Source: an uncultured Allobosea sp.
GTDB lineage: Bacteria; Pseudomonadota; Alphaproteobacteria; Rhizobiales; Beijerinckiaceae
Direction: 5' to 3'
Length of the DNA: 64,000 bases
Assembly: GCF_945956895.1 (NCBI RefSeq)
Contig: NZ_CAMFJF010000016.1
Coordinates: forward strand, 1 to 64,000
Position numbers and translations under genes: made by a program. This document shows, piece after piece, positions 1 to 9,386 of this stretch (its first letter is position 1; every line of letters begins with the position of its first letter). Under the pieces are notes generated by a model. The model made no database searches and was not told the DNA's origin. It saw only the letters and a program-made list of their open reading frames with translations.

Positions 1-80
1 TCTCGATGGAAAAATCCCCGCCTAACGGGTCACTTCTCGGCGGAAATCAACACCCCACTTTCAGTGGATGTCGGTATCGG

Positions 81-102
81 TGGTTGCTGGCCCCCGCAAC
101 CA
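81..102. other. Stem-loop resembling a tRNA 3' end
   Basis: A perfect 7-bp stem (TGGTTGC at 81-87, GCAACCA at 96-102) encloses an 8-base loop. The 13 bases at 90-102 (GCCCCCGCAACCA) read like the acceptor strand plus CCA of a bacterial tRNA such as initiator Met. No cloverleaf can be drawn upstream: the partner GCGGGGG strand, anticodon arm and T-arm consensus are missing. It may be a tRNA-end remnant left by integration, or just a hairpin next to the terminator at 111-140. Confidence 0.3.
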
Positions 103-110
103 ATATTACC

Positions 111-140
111 AAAAACCCGTCGCGCGAGCGGCGGGGTTTT
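111..140. terminator. Bidirectional intrinsic terminator
   Basis: The arms AAAAACCCGTCGC and GCGGCGGGGTTTT enclose a GCGA loop, giving a GC-rich hairpin with a T-run on either strand. On the minus strand it lies about 105 bases beyond the stop codon of the RTX gene and probably ends that transcript. It could also end a plus-strand transcript coming from outside the window. Confidence 0.6.
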
Positions 141-246
141 GCGTTCCAGACCCCCCAAAGCCGCTCCCCGGCAACCCCGCCAAAATCGCGCAGAGCCAAA
201 CAACGAGCTGGCGGCGAGGTTCGCCGCCACCTTTGGAAAGACGCCG

Positions 247-1656
247 CTACACGAGGGTGATGGCGTCGTATCCCAGTGCGTCATTGATGTCCTCGATCGA
301 TGTGAACGTGCCTCCACCGGAAACACCGTCGATCTGGATCGAGCCGAAACCGAAGTCCAGAACGACGCTGGGCCCGGAATCATCGACGGACACCGCAACT
401 GTTGCCGGGTCGACGACATCGATCTCAATGGTGTCCTCGTCCGCCGCATTGAGGTCGGCGGTCTCGTCATCGCCGAACGGATTGTCCGCGCCATCTCCGA
501 AATGGAAAGCGTCGGTGCCCGCGCCGCCCGTCAACAGATCGTCGCCAGCGTCGCCGTAGAGATTGTCGGCTCCGTTCCCGCCGTCGATCTCGTCGTTGTC
601 CTCGCCGCCGTGGAGTTCGTCGCTGCCGGCGCCCCCGCTGATCTGATCGTCGCCGGCATCGCCCGAGAGGTTGTCGTTCCCGGCCCCGCCAGCGAGGACG
701 TCGTTGCCTTCACCACCGCTGCCGGTGTCGTTTCCGGCTCCTCCAGCCAGCTCATCGTCGCCGCCCTCGCCATTCAGCGTGTCCGCTCCGGCGCCACCGC
801 TCAGCGTATCGTCGCCATCGCCGCCGCTGAGGGTATCCACCCCGTTCCCGCCGTCGAGAGTATCGGCACCGGCGCCGCCCCTCATGATATCGCCGCCGTC
901 GCCGCCGTTCATCACGTCGTCACCGGCGTCGCCATCCATGGTGTCATTGCCGGCATCGCCGTTCATGGTGTCGTTGCCGGCATTGCCGTGCATGGCGTCG
1001 TTGCCGTCACCACCATTCAGCGTGTCGTTGCCGATGCCGCCGTTCATGACATCGTCACCGGCGTTGCCATTCAAGGTGTCGTTGCCGGCGCCGCCGTCCA
1101 TCGTGTCGGCCCCGGCGCCGCCATTCAGCGTGTCGCTGCCTGCCGCGCCGCTCAGCACATCGTCGCCATCGCCGCCATTGACGGTGTCGTCGCCGGCGCC
1201 GCCATTCATGGTGTCGTTGCCCGCATCGCCGGAAAGCGTGTCGTTGCCGGCATTGCCGTTGATGACATCGTCGCCGTCGCCGCCGCCGACCGTGTCGTTG
1301 CCGGCGCCGCCGGACAAGTCATCGTTGCCGGCTCCGCCGAGGATGTTGTCGTCGCCCGCGCCGCCATCGACGGTGTCGTTGCCGGCATCACCGGCCAGGG
1401 TATCGTTGCCGGCGTTGCCGTTGATGACGTCGTCGCCATCGCCTCCACCGATGGTGTCGTTGCCCGCATTCCCATCCAGCGTGTCGGTGCCGTCACCGCC
1501 GAGAATATTGTCGTCGCCTGCTCCGCCACTGACCACATCGTTGCCGCCATCGGCATCGATCGTGTCATTGCCGGCGAAGCCGTTGATGATGTCGTCACCG
1601 CTGGTATCGGGCGGGGGGATGATATCGTCGCCGGGTGTACCATTGATGATTGCCAT
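247..1656 (-). CDS. RTX (hemolysin-type calcium-binding repeat) protein, secreted
   Basis: This 469-aa protein begins MAIINGTPGDD and consists of tandem glycine- and aspartate-rich nonapeptides of the GGxGxDxUx type over roughly residues 5-380. Such repeats fold into a calcium-binding parallel beta-roll in type I secreted proteins. The last 100 residues are non-repetitive and acidic and end in ITLV after FTSIEDINDALGYDA. This resembles the uncleaved C-terminal signal read by type I secretion systems. There is no N-terminal signal peptide and no enzyme domain, so it may be a surface or adhesive protein. The start at 1656 is chosen because AGGGAG lies about 8 bases upstream; an ATG two codons earlier (1662) is too close to it, and the upstream 70 codons show no RTX character. 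The divergent ABC transporter and HlyD protein are its likely exporter. The catalytic or binding role is unknown. Confidence 0.9.
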   Translation of the reverse strand: MAIINGTPGDDIIPPPDTSGDDIINGFAGNDTIDADGGNDVVSGGAGDDNILGGDGTDTLDGNAGNDTIGGGDGDDVINGNAGNDTLAGDAGNDTVDGGAGDDNILGGAGNDDLSGGAGNDTVGGGDGDDVINGNAGNDTLSGDAGNDTMNGGAGDDTVNGGDGDDVLSGAAGSDTLNGGAGADTMDGGAGNDTLNGNAGDDVMNGGIGNDTLNGGDGNDAMHGNAGNDTMNGDAGNDTMDGDAGDDVMNGGDGGDIMRGGAGADTLDGGNGVDTLSGGDGDDTLSGGAGADTLNGEGGDDELAGGAGNDTGSGGEGNDVLAGGAGNDNLSGDAGDDQISGGAGSDELHGGEDNDEIDGGNGADNLYGDAGDDLLTGGAGTDAFHFGDGADNPFGDDETADLNAADEDTIEIDVVDPATVAVSVDDSGPSVVLDFGFGSIQIDGVSGGGTFTSIEDINDALGYDAITLV

Positions 1657-2387
1657 GGCCATTCTCCCTGCTGCAGATGCCTTCGCATGGCGCACGCCCG
1701 TCCATGCGCAGCACTGCGCAGGGTATCGATCGCTGCGGCTCAAGAAGTTTGCGAAGGTGGCGGAAGCTAGGGAGATGTGGAGGGGTAACGCAATCCCCAT
1801 TTGGAGACAAAAGCCGTCGACGCCAATGCTATTCATGCGTTGCCCGAGGCGTTCATCTTGCTTCAAGCTCAACGATCAAAGCATTACCCGCTATATTCTT
1901 TACGAATATCAAGGCCGAGGCACCTGTGAGGCGAGCCCGACTATATCCGGTTCCGCCATCGCGAAGACTTGCGGGAGGGCACCGCGCCAAGCCGTTTCTG
2001 TCACCAAATGGGGATTATGCCGGAGGGCAAGCTTCCCTAGCGTCCTTTCTTTGGCTTTCGGGCTGTGACCCGTAGCGGCGAAACGAGGCCGGTCAAAGCC
2101 GGTGCTGGCGGCAATCCAAGAAGGGGCGTGCTGGATCAAGGGAGGCGAGATCATGGCTGCGGTGACGCGGGCGCTTAAGCATTTCCCGTTGACGACACGG
2201 CTGGGCAACAGGGGTTCTCCGCCCTGGGCCGGAGGCCGGGGGGCTCGGGTGAAATCGCGACATGGCGCGATCTGAGGCCTGCTCCCGCTCCACTGCGCCG
2301 GAGCATGATCCGCCCGTCAATCGGCCTGGCCGAACCGGCACCATCCTCCCGCACGACCGCGCCACGCTTCTTTCCGCCCGAGGACAC
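1657..2387. other. Divergent intergenic region of the RTX/type I secretion locus
   Basis: About 730 bases separate the RTX gene from its putative exporter. Short open frames exist on both strands, but none has a good ribosome site or a recognisable product, so I do not call a gene. The region must hold both divergent promoters. The only clear structure is the AT-rich palindrome at 1893-1909. Its length is unusual for this otherwise tightly packed window. Confidence 0.5.
1893..1909. promoter_or_regulatory. AT-rich palindrome, possible operator upstream of RTX gene
   Basis: ATATTC and GAATAT form a perfect 6-bp inverted repeat around TTTAC, in a locally AT-rich stretch of a GC-rich region. It lies about 240 bases upstream of the RTX start. 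It could bind the LuxR-type regulator encoded downstream of the exporter. That link is inference. Confidence 0.3.
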
Positions 2388-4193
2388 ATGTCCGACGCGC
2401 CTGCTAGCCGCACGACTTCCGGGTTCCGAACCAGGGTCACCGCCGACACCGCCATCCTGAGAGGCAGCAGGCTTCTGATGGCGATCCCGGGTTGGCGCGC
2501 CATGCTATGGGTCGTCGTCTTCAGCGTCGCGATCAATCTCCTCCTGCTGATCCTGCCGTTCTACTCGATCCAGGTCTTCGACCGGGTGCTGACGAGCGGC
2601 AGCATCGAAACGCTCATCGGGCTGACGGGCCTTGCCGTCATGGCGCTGGGCTTCAGCGCATGCTTCGATATCCTGCGCGACCGCCTGCTCGGCCGCTTTG
2701 CCATCAGCTTCGAGCGATTGCTCGCGCCCCTCGTGCTCAAGGCTTCGATCGCGGACGCGGCGAGGCGGAACGAGGCCGGGACGCACGACATGGTCCGGGT
2801 CCGCGAACTCAGGAACATCCTGTCGAGCGGGACGGCCTCGACCTTGATCGACGCGCCCTTCCTGCCGATCTTCGTCGTCGTGCTCTACCTGATTCATCCC
2901 TGGTACGGCACGATCGCGCTGCTCGGCTCGCTGCTCCTGCTTGCCCTTGCCTTCATCAGCGGGCGCGTGGCACGCGCCGAGCTGGCGCAGGCCACGGGCA
3001 CCGCCTTGCGGGCGCAGCACGCGCTCGACGGCATCGTCGGTCACGCCAGCCTCGTCCGGGCGATGGGATGGACGCATGGCGCGATCCGCGAGTTCCTTCG
3101 GCTCAACGATGCGGCGCTGGTCCCTGTCGTCAAGGCAAACGAACGCGTCGCGCTGGTCGCCTCCATCGCCCGCGCGATCCGGATCGTGCTTCAGGTCGCG
3201 GCGATCGGAACCGGCGCATGGCTCGTCCTGCAGAACGAGGTTCTGAGCGGCAGCATGATGGCGAGTTCCATCCTCATCAGCCGCACGTTGGCGCCCATGG
3301 AGCAACTCGTCGCCGGATTGCGTACGCTGACCTCTGGGCGCGATGCCTGGGGCCATGTCCGCCGCGCCGCCGCTTCCGCCTTGATCAGCCAGGGCCGAAC
3401 GCTCCTGCCGCCTCCCCTGGGCGCGCTCGATATCAGTGCCGTTGGCTTTCGCAACCCGAAGGCGCGGCGGGCGGTCCTGGCCGGCATCAACTTCCGCTGC
3501 GCGCCGGCGAGCGTCATCGTCGTCATCGGGCCGACCGGTGCGGGCAAGTCGACGCTCCTGCGGATGATCGCGGCGCTGGAAAGGCCGACCACGGGCACGA
3601 TCCGCCTGGACGGCGCCTCGCTCGAGCACTGGGATCCGGACCAGCTCGGACATTATATCGGCTACCTGCCCCAGGATGTCGAATTGCTTGGCGGCACGGT
3701 CGCGGAGGCCATCGCCGGCTTCGACGAAACGGCAACCGACGCGGATGTGATCGACGCCGCCAAGCAGGCCAACGCCCACCAGATGATCCTGGCCTTGCCG
3801 GACGGCTACGAGACCGAGATCGGCCGCGACGGCAACAAGCTCTCGGGCGGGCAGCGCCAGCGCATCGGGCTGGCCCGCGCGCTCTTCGGCAAGCGCAGGC
3901 TGATCCTGCTGGACGAGCCCAACTCCAATCTCGACCCGGATGGCGAGGAAGCCTTGTGCGCCGCGATCCGGGAAGCGAAGGCGCGGGGTGCGACGCTTGT
4001 CATCGTCACGCATCGCCCACGGCTCTTCACCGTAGCCGACCTGATCCTGTTCCTGCGGGACGGCGTCCAGGTCGCGTTCGGACCTCCTTGCGACGTGCTC
4101 CCGCAAACCATGGCCGGCGCCACGCCGATGCGGCCCTCACGTCCCGCCCCGGGCGAGAGGACCAGATCCGACATCATTGACGGGAGGCGCTGA
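2388..4193 (+). CDS. Type I secretion ABC transporter (PrtD family ATPase/permease)
   Basis: This 601-aa inner-membrane protein has an N-terminal exporter membrane domain (hydrophobic helices from about residue 35 to 330) and a C-terminal nucleotide-binding domain. Walker A GPTGAGKST is at about 381-389, the signature LSGGQRQR at about 485, and Walker B LILLDEP at about 505. Length and layout fit PrtD/HasD-type ATPases, which recognise the C-terminal signal of RTX proteins. The ATG at 2388 is chosen because GAGGAC lies just upstream and membrane helices begin soon after; an upstream ATG at 2262 would add an unconvincing arginine-rich tail. It overlaps the HlyD gene (TGATG at 4191-4195), so the two are co-translated. 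The outer-membrane TolC partner is not in this window. Confidence 0.93.
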   Translation: MSDAPASRTTSGFRTRVTADTAILRGSRLLMAIPGWRAMLWVVVFSVAINLLLLILPFYSIQVFDRVLTSGSIETLIGLTGLAVMALGFSACFDILRDRLLGRFAISFERLLAPLVLKASIADAARRNEAGTHDMVRVRELRNILSSGTASTLIDAPFLPIFVVVLYLIHPWYGTIALLGSLLLLALAFISGRVARAELAQATGTALRAQHALDGIVGHASLVRAMGWTHGAIREFLRLNDAALVPVVKANERVALVASIARAIRIVLQVAAIGTGAWLVLQNEVLSGSMMASSILISRTLAPMEQLVAGLRTLTSGRDAWGHVRRAAASALISQGRTLLPPPLGALDISAVGFRNPKARRAVLAGINFRCAPASVIVVIGPTGAGKSTLLRMIAALERPTTGTIRLDGASLEHWDPDQLGHYIGYLPQDVELLGGTVAEAIAGFDETATDADVIDAAKQANAHQMILALPDGYETEIGRDGNKLSGGQRQRIGLARALFGKRRLILLDEPNSNLDPDGEEALCAAIREAKARGATLVIVTHRPRLFTVADLILFLRDGVQVAFGPPCDVLPQTMAGATPMRPSRPAPGERTRSDIIDGRR

Positions 4194-5593
4194 TGTCCGT
4201 CGTCGATCTTCCTTCCGCGCCGGCCCGGCGAAGCGTCGTCCAGGATGTCAGGCCGGCCCAGCTCATTCGGGCCATGGCCACCGATCTGCAGGAGGTGCCG
4301 GAGCGTCCCCGGTCGGATACGGCCAGGCTCGTCCGCTGGGGCGCCGTGCTGGCCATCGTGCTCTTCGGCATCTGCGGCCTCTGGGCCGCCACGGTGCCGC
4401 TGGCGAGCGCAGTGATCGCGCCCGGCGTAGTCAAGGTTCTGTCGCAACATCGGGCGGTGCAGCATCTCGAGGGAGGAATCGTCAAAGCGATTCTCGTCCA
4501 CGAGGGCGAGCAGGCGGAGCGCGGCCAGCTCTTGGCTCGGCTTGACACGACGCAGATCGAAGCCAATCTTGGCGTCCTCGAGACCAAGCTTTTCGCCGAT
4601 CTTGCGACGGTGGCGCGCTTGGAGGCCGAGCAGGCCGGCGCTGCCGAGATTGCCTTCCCCGACGAGCTCAAGAACAACACGACAAGCAGGGAGGCGCGGT
4701 CTGCCATGGCGACCCAGCTTGCCGAATTCGCGGCGAGAGCCACGTCGCTCCAGGGCGAGCGCAAGCTCATCGATCAGCAGATCTTGCAGCTCGAGGATGC
4801 GATCCGCGGGCTTCAGAGCAGTTCGAGCGGCCTGGCGCGGCAGCTCTCCTATCTCCAGGAGGAGATCAAGGATTCGGAGTACCTGCTGGCAAAGGGGTTG
4901 GCGCGGAAGCCGAAGGTTCTTGCTCTCAAGCGCGCGGAGGCGGATGTCGAAGCCCAGATCGCGACGAATGCGGCCTCGCTGGCTCAGTCGAAAGGCAAGA
5001 TCGCCGAGCTGGAGGACAGGCGCCGGCAAACCACCTATGCCTGGCTGGAGGATATCGCCAAGCAGAGCCACGCGGCCCGGGAGCGGATCGCCGATGCCCG
5101 GCACCGGATCGTGGCATCGCAGGACATGCTCCGCCGGAGCGAGATCCGGGCCCCCGAGGCGGGGATGGTCGTAGGCCTCAACACGCGCAGCCTGAACGCG
5201 GTCCTCAATCCGCGCGAAACCCTGCTCGACATCGTTCCGATGCAGGACCGCCTGATCGTCGAAGGCGAGGTGAAGCCGAGCGACCGCAATGAGGTCAGGC
5301 TCGGGCAACCGGCTCGCGTGAGGGTTCTCGCCTTCAACTCCCGGCGGACGCCCATGTTCACCGGAGCCGTCACGATGGTCACGGCCGATGCGCTCATAGA
5401 CCAGCGCTCCGGCAAGCCGTTCTACAAGGCCGAAGTCGACCTGCGGCAAACGCCGGAGCTCGCCCCCTATTTCGCATCGCTGCAGCCGGGGATGCCGGTC
5501 GAGATTTTCGTGGAAACCGGCCGGAGGACCTTCGCGGAATATCTGCTGGAACCGTTGTTGCTGCGTGTGCAGCGCGCCTTCAAGGAGAGTTGA
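4193..5593 (+). CDS. HlyD-family membrane fusion protein of type I secretion
   Basis: The 466-aa periplasmic adaptor has a single membrane anchor at about residues 46-68, a lipoyl-like half (APGVVKVLSQHRAVQHLEGG), a long alpha-helical hairpin region at about 120-310 rich in K, E, Q and A, and a C-terminal HlyD beta domain (LIVEGEVKPSDRNEVRLGQ). It joins the ABC transporter to an outer-membrane TolC channel. GGGAGG precedes the start and the ATG overlaps the stop codon of the transporter. The RTX gene across the divergent promoter is the probable cargo. Confidence 0.93.
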   Translation: MSVVDLPSAPARRSVVQDVRPAQLIRAMATDLQEVPERPRSDTARLVRWGAVLAIVLFGICGLWAATVPLASAVIAPGVVKVLSQHRAVQHLEGGIVKAILVHEGEQAERGQLLARLDTTQIEANLGVLETKLFADLATVARLEAEQAGAAEIAFPDELKNNTTSREARSAMATQLAEFAARATSLQGERKLIDQQILQLEDAIRGLQSSSSGLARQLSYLQEEIKDSEYLLAKGLARKPKVLALKRAEADVEAQIATNAASLAQSKGKIAELEDRRRQTTYAWLEDIAKQSHAARERIADARHRIVASQDMLRRSEIRAPEAGMVVGLNTRSLNAVLNPRETLLDIVPMQDRLIVEGEVKPSDRNEVRLGQPARVRVLAFNSRRTPMFTGAVTMVTADALIDQRSGKPFYKAEVDLRQTPELAPYFASLQPGMPVEIFVETGRRTFAEYLLEPLLLRVQRAFKES

Positions 5594-6750
5594 ACGACAC
5601 GGGGGGATCAATGCGACAGGGGAGCTCTCGATGTTGCGAGACGATTCCATTGCGCCGGCGCAGCCGGGCAGAGCGGCGATACTTCTCGCTCTCGAAGCCT
5701 TCGGACGCGCCATGCTCGGGTTGCTCGAATGCCGACGATGCCTTGTCCTGGCCTTGTCGCGGCCGAGCGGATTCACAGCCGCCGCCGTCCGTGTCGGTTT
5801 CGACGACGATGTGCAGCCATCCGCGGATGTGATCACGCGCCTGGTGCAAAGGCCGGATTGGGAAGGCCGCGGTCTTTTTCTCGCCGATGCATCCGACGCG
5901 CTTATCCCGAAATTGCTCGGGCGCAAGTCGGGCGAGGCTGTGCATGCTCTGGTGGGGCGTCTGCCCGCCGGCAATGGGAGCGACCTGGTTTTCGTCGCGG
6001 GTTGGCGGGCAGGCGAGCTTTCGGCCACGGAGAGGGTCTGCGTCTCCCGCGCGGCGAGCGTGATCTGGGCAACGACCCAGGGTTTCACGCAGCGTCGGCG
6101 CGAGAACCTCAGCCTGGACACTCTCCTGCAGGAACTGGCCTTCCCGGCATTTGCCGTCGACCATCAACTGCGCGTCCTCGAAACCAACGATGCCGGCCGG
6201 CAGATGTTGCTGGCGAAGAGCCCCGTTCGCCTCGACCATGGCGCGCTCGCTGGCCCGAATTTGCTCGTCAACAACCTGCTGCGCCATGCGCTGCGCGACA
6301 CGATGGCCTCCCGTTCCGGTCGGGGCTGGACGAACACGATCATCCCGCTATCGACCGACCACCGCGCGTTCGCCTTCGCATGGATCGGCGCCGCGCCGGT
6401 TGAGCGGGATATGGATCGGCTGCTTGTCGTCATCCCGCAGATCGATCCGGCGGCGGGAGCCAAGCGGATTGCGACGGCCTTCGGCCTGCCCTGGGCGGAG
6501 GAGAGGATCGTGATGCGCATCCTGGGGGGCGAGCCGCCGTGGAAGATTGGCCAGACCCTCGATCTGACGGAGGCGACCGTCAGGACCTATATCAAGCGCA
6601 TCATGCTCAAGCTGGGGATCAACCGTCAGATCGAGTTCTTCCTGCTCTATATCCTGACATTGTCGCCTTTCGCGGAGGGCGCGCGCGACCCGATTTTCCC
6701 TGGCGAGATCCATTCTGCCGCTTCATCCGCGAAACCGGATCGATGTCTGC

Positions 6751-7261
<511 letters not shown>

Positions 7262-7308
7262 TGCGATCGAGAGCCTCCAACAAAACCCGCGAGGGGTCTC
7301 TGTCGCGG

Positions 7309-8433
7309 TTACGGTCTCCGTTCCTGCGCGGCGAGGCATGCACTCGCTTGCAGCGCCATGATGCGTTCTTCGTTCGCCTTGATCACGAGGACTTCGAAGG
7401 TTCCGAGAAAACGCAGGCGCGCGACGATCGCATCGCGCACCGGCGCCGCGTGCTCGCCGATGCCGCCGGTAAAGACGAGCGCATCGATTCCCCCGATGGC
7501 AGCGGCCATGGATGCGGCGAGCTGCGCGGCCTTGAGCGCGAAATAGTCGAGGGCGAAACGCGCACGCGGGTCGTCGCTTTTCAGCAGGGTCTCGACATCG
7601 TTTGAGAGGCCCGACAGTCCGAGCAGACCCGAGCGCTCATAGAGCGCATCCGAGACCTCCTGCGCGGTCATGCCCAGGCTCTGGAACATGTAGAGCACGG
7701 CCCCGGCATCGAGCGCGCCGCAACGCGTCCCCATCGGCAGGCCATCGAGCGCTGTCATTCCCATCGTCGTGTCGACGCTGCGTCCGCCCCGGATGGCGCA
7801 GAGGCTCGCACCATTGCCGAGATGGGCCGCGACGACGCGGCCGGCATGGAGGTGCGGATGCTGCTCGGCGAGCACCATCTCCAGCCACTGATAGGACAGG
7901 CCGTGGAAGCCATAGCGGCGGATGCCCTTGTCGCGCAGTCCCTGTTCGAGCGCGAAGTTGTGGGTGAGCGCGTCGTGCCCGGCGTGGAAAGCCGTATCGA
8001 AGCAGGCGATGTTCGGCACGTCGCCCATCAGGCGTCGGGCAGCGGTCACCGCGGCCAGGTTATGGGGCTGGTGCAGCGGCGCCAGCGGCGAAAGTGCCTC
8101 CAGTGCCGCAAAGACTTCGGGGGTCACCACGACCGGAGCGACGAAGCGCTCACCGCCATGGACGATGCGATGGACGACGGCCCTCATCCGCCAGGCGTCG
8201 TCATGGCGATCGACGAAGGCGAGGACGGCTGCGAGCGCGGTGTCGTGATCGCAGGCAGGCGGCAGCGCGATACGCTCCCGGGTGCCGTCCGCGAGGCTCG
8301 CGTCCATGGCGGGTTCCGGCTCGCCGAGGCGCACGGCCTTGCCGCGCGCCAGGACGGAGAGATCGCCGAGGCGAAAGACCTGGAACTTGAGGCTGGACGA
8401 GCCGGCGTTGAGGACGAGGACAGTATCGATCAC
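7309..8433 (-). CDS. Acetate kinase
   Basis: This 374-aa ASKHA-family kinase interconverts acetyl phosphate plus ADP and acetate plus ATP. Signature motifs are LNAGSSSLKF at residues 8-17, HRIVHGG at 88-94, FDTAFH, GFHGLSY, AHLGNG and FTGGIGEH, with a conserved Glu in KANEERIM near the end. It is a little shorter than the usual 400 residues. The start codon overlaps the stop of the phosphate acyltransferase gene (ATGA at 8430-8433), so the two form one pathway unit: acyl-CoA to acyl phosphate to acid plus ATP. GTRCGALDAG replaces the usual GTRSGDLDPG, which could shift substrate preference; butyrate or propionate kinase activity is possible. Confidence 0.93.
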   Translation of the reverse strand: MIDTVLVLNAGSSSLKFQVFRLGDLSVLARGKAVRLGEPEPAMDASLADGTRERIALPPACDHDTALAAVLAFVDRHDDAWRMRAVVHRIVHGGERFVAPVVVTPEVFAALEALSPLAPLHQPHNLAAVTAARRLMGDVPNIACFDTAFHAGHDALTHNFALEQGLRDKGIRRYGFHGLSYQWLEMVLAEQHPHLHAGRVVAAHLGNGASLCAIRGGRSVDTTMGMTALDGLPMGTRCGALDAGAVLYMFQSLGMTAQEVSDALYERSGLLGLSGLSNDVETLLKSDDPRARFALDYFALKAAQLAASMAAAIGGIDALVFTGGIGEHAAPVRDAIVARLRFLGTFEVLVIKANEERIMALQASACLAAQERRP

Positions 8434-9377
8434 TTGATCCGCCCCGTGCGGCGCGCTTCCGCCAGAAGGACGGCCAGCGCACAGGAGAGCAGGCGCGCGC
8501 GCAGATTGTCGGCGCGGCTCGTCAGGATGATCGGCACGCGCGCGCCGAGCACGATTCCGGCGGCATCGGCGCCGCCCAGGAAGGTGAGCTGCTTCGCCAG
8601 CATGTTGCCGGCCTCGATATCGGGTACGAGCAGGATGTCGGCATGGCCGGCAACGGCCGAGACGATGCCCTTCTCTTTCGCCGCTGCGGCGCTGATCGCA
8701 TTGTCGAAGGCAAGCGGCCCGTCGACGATGGCGCCGGTGATCTGGCTGCGGTCGGCCATCTTCGACAGCGCGGCGGCATCGAGCGTTGCCGCCATATGCG
8801 GATTGACGGTTTCGACGGCGGCCAGCACCGCGACCTTCGGCATCTCGTCGATGCCATTCAACGCGACATGCCAGAGATTGACGGCGTTCTGGACGATATC
8901 GGCCTTCGTCATGAGATCGGGCGCGATGTTGACCGCGGCGTCGGTGATGATGAAGGGCTTGGGGTAGCTCTCGATATGCATCACGAAGGCGTGCGAGATG
9001 CGCCGCTCGGTTCGCAATCCGGAATCGGCCCGGACGACCTCGCCCAGAAGCTCGTCGCTATGAAGCGAGCCCTTCATCAGCGCGTCGAGTTCGCCGGCGG
9101 CCGCCAGCGAGACGGCTTTCGCCGCCGCTTCGTGGCTGTGCTCGGTATCGACGATCTCCCAGGGCGAGATGTCGATCCCGGCCTCCCGCGCGGCGGCGCG
9201 AATGCGCGGGGCCGGGCCAATCAGCACAGGCGCGATCAGCTGCTCGCCGACGGCATCGGCCACCGCCTCGATCACATTGGCCTTGACGGGATGCACCACC
9301 CCGGTCCGCACCGCCGGAAGAGCCTCGCAACGGCCGAGCGCGAGCCGAAAATATTCGGAGGAGGTCAAGGTCGTCAT
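8430..9377 (-). CDS. Phosphate acetyl/butyryltransferase (PTA_PTB family)
   Basis: This 315-aa cytoplasmic enzyme transfers an acyl group from CoA to phosphate. Family features are MKGSLHSDEL at 101-110, RISHAFVM at 126-133 and TDAAVNIAPD at about 145-154. It consists only of the catalytic PTA/PTB domain, lacking the P-loop and DRTGG domains of long Pta and the MaoC-like domain of the bifunctional enoyl-CoA hydratase form. The short form is also that of phosphotransbutyrylases, so an acyl group larger than acetyl is possible. It lies 9 bases after the PHA-synthase-like gene and overlaps acetate kinase by four bases. Confidence 0.9.
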   Translation of the reverse strand: MTTLTSSEYFRLALGRCEALPAVRTGVVHPVKANVIEAVADAVGEQLIAPVLIGPAPRIRAAAREAGIDISPWEIVDTEHSHEAAAKAVSLAAAGELDALMKGSLHSDELLGEVVRADSGLRTERRISHAFVMHIESYPKPFIITDAAVNIAPDLMTKADIVQNAVNLWHVALNGIDEMPKVAVLAAVETVNPHMAATLDAAALSKMADRSQITGAIVDGPLAFDNAISAAAAKEKGIVSAVAGHADILLVPDIEAGNMLAKQLTFLGGADAAGIVLGARVPIILTSRADNLRARLLSCALAVLLAEARRTGRIK

Positions 9378-9386
9378 GGCGCCTCT

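Noticed and set aside
30-110. Complete tRNA gene at the left edge
   Set aside because: Only a 3'-end-like stretch is present; the 5' acceptor strand, anticodon arm and T-arm consensus are missing.
64-1770. Long plus-strand open frames opposite the RTX gene
   Set aside because: They are antisense shadows of the repetitive glycine/aspartate codons and show only V/A/I or S/P repeats; the minus-strand frame has true RTX motifs.
1909-2208. Small minus-strand gene in the RTX intergenic region
   Set aside because: No ribosome site, no recognisable product and no coding bias distinct from chance in GC-rich DNA.
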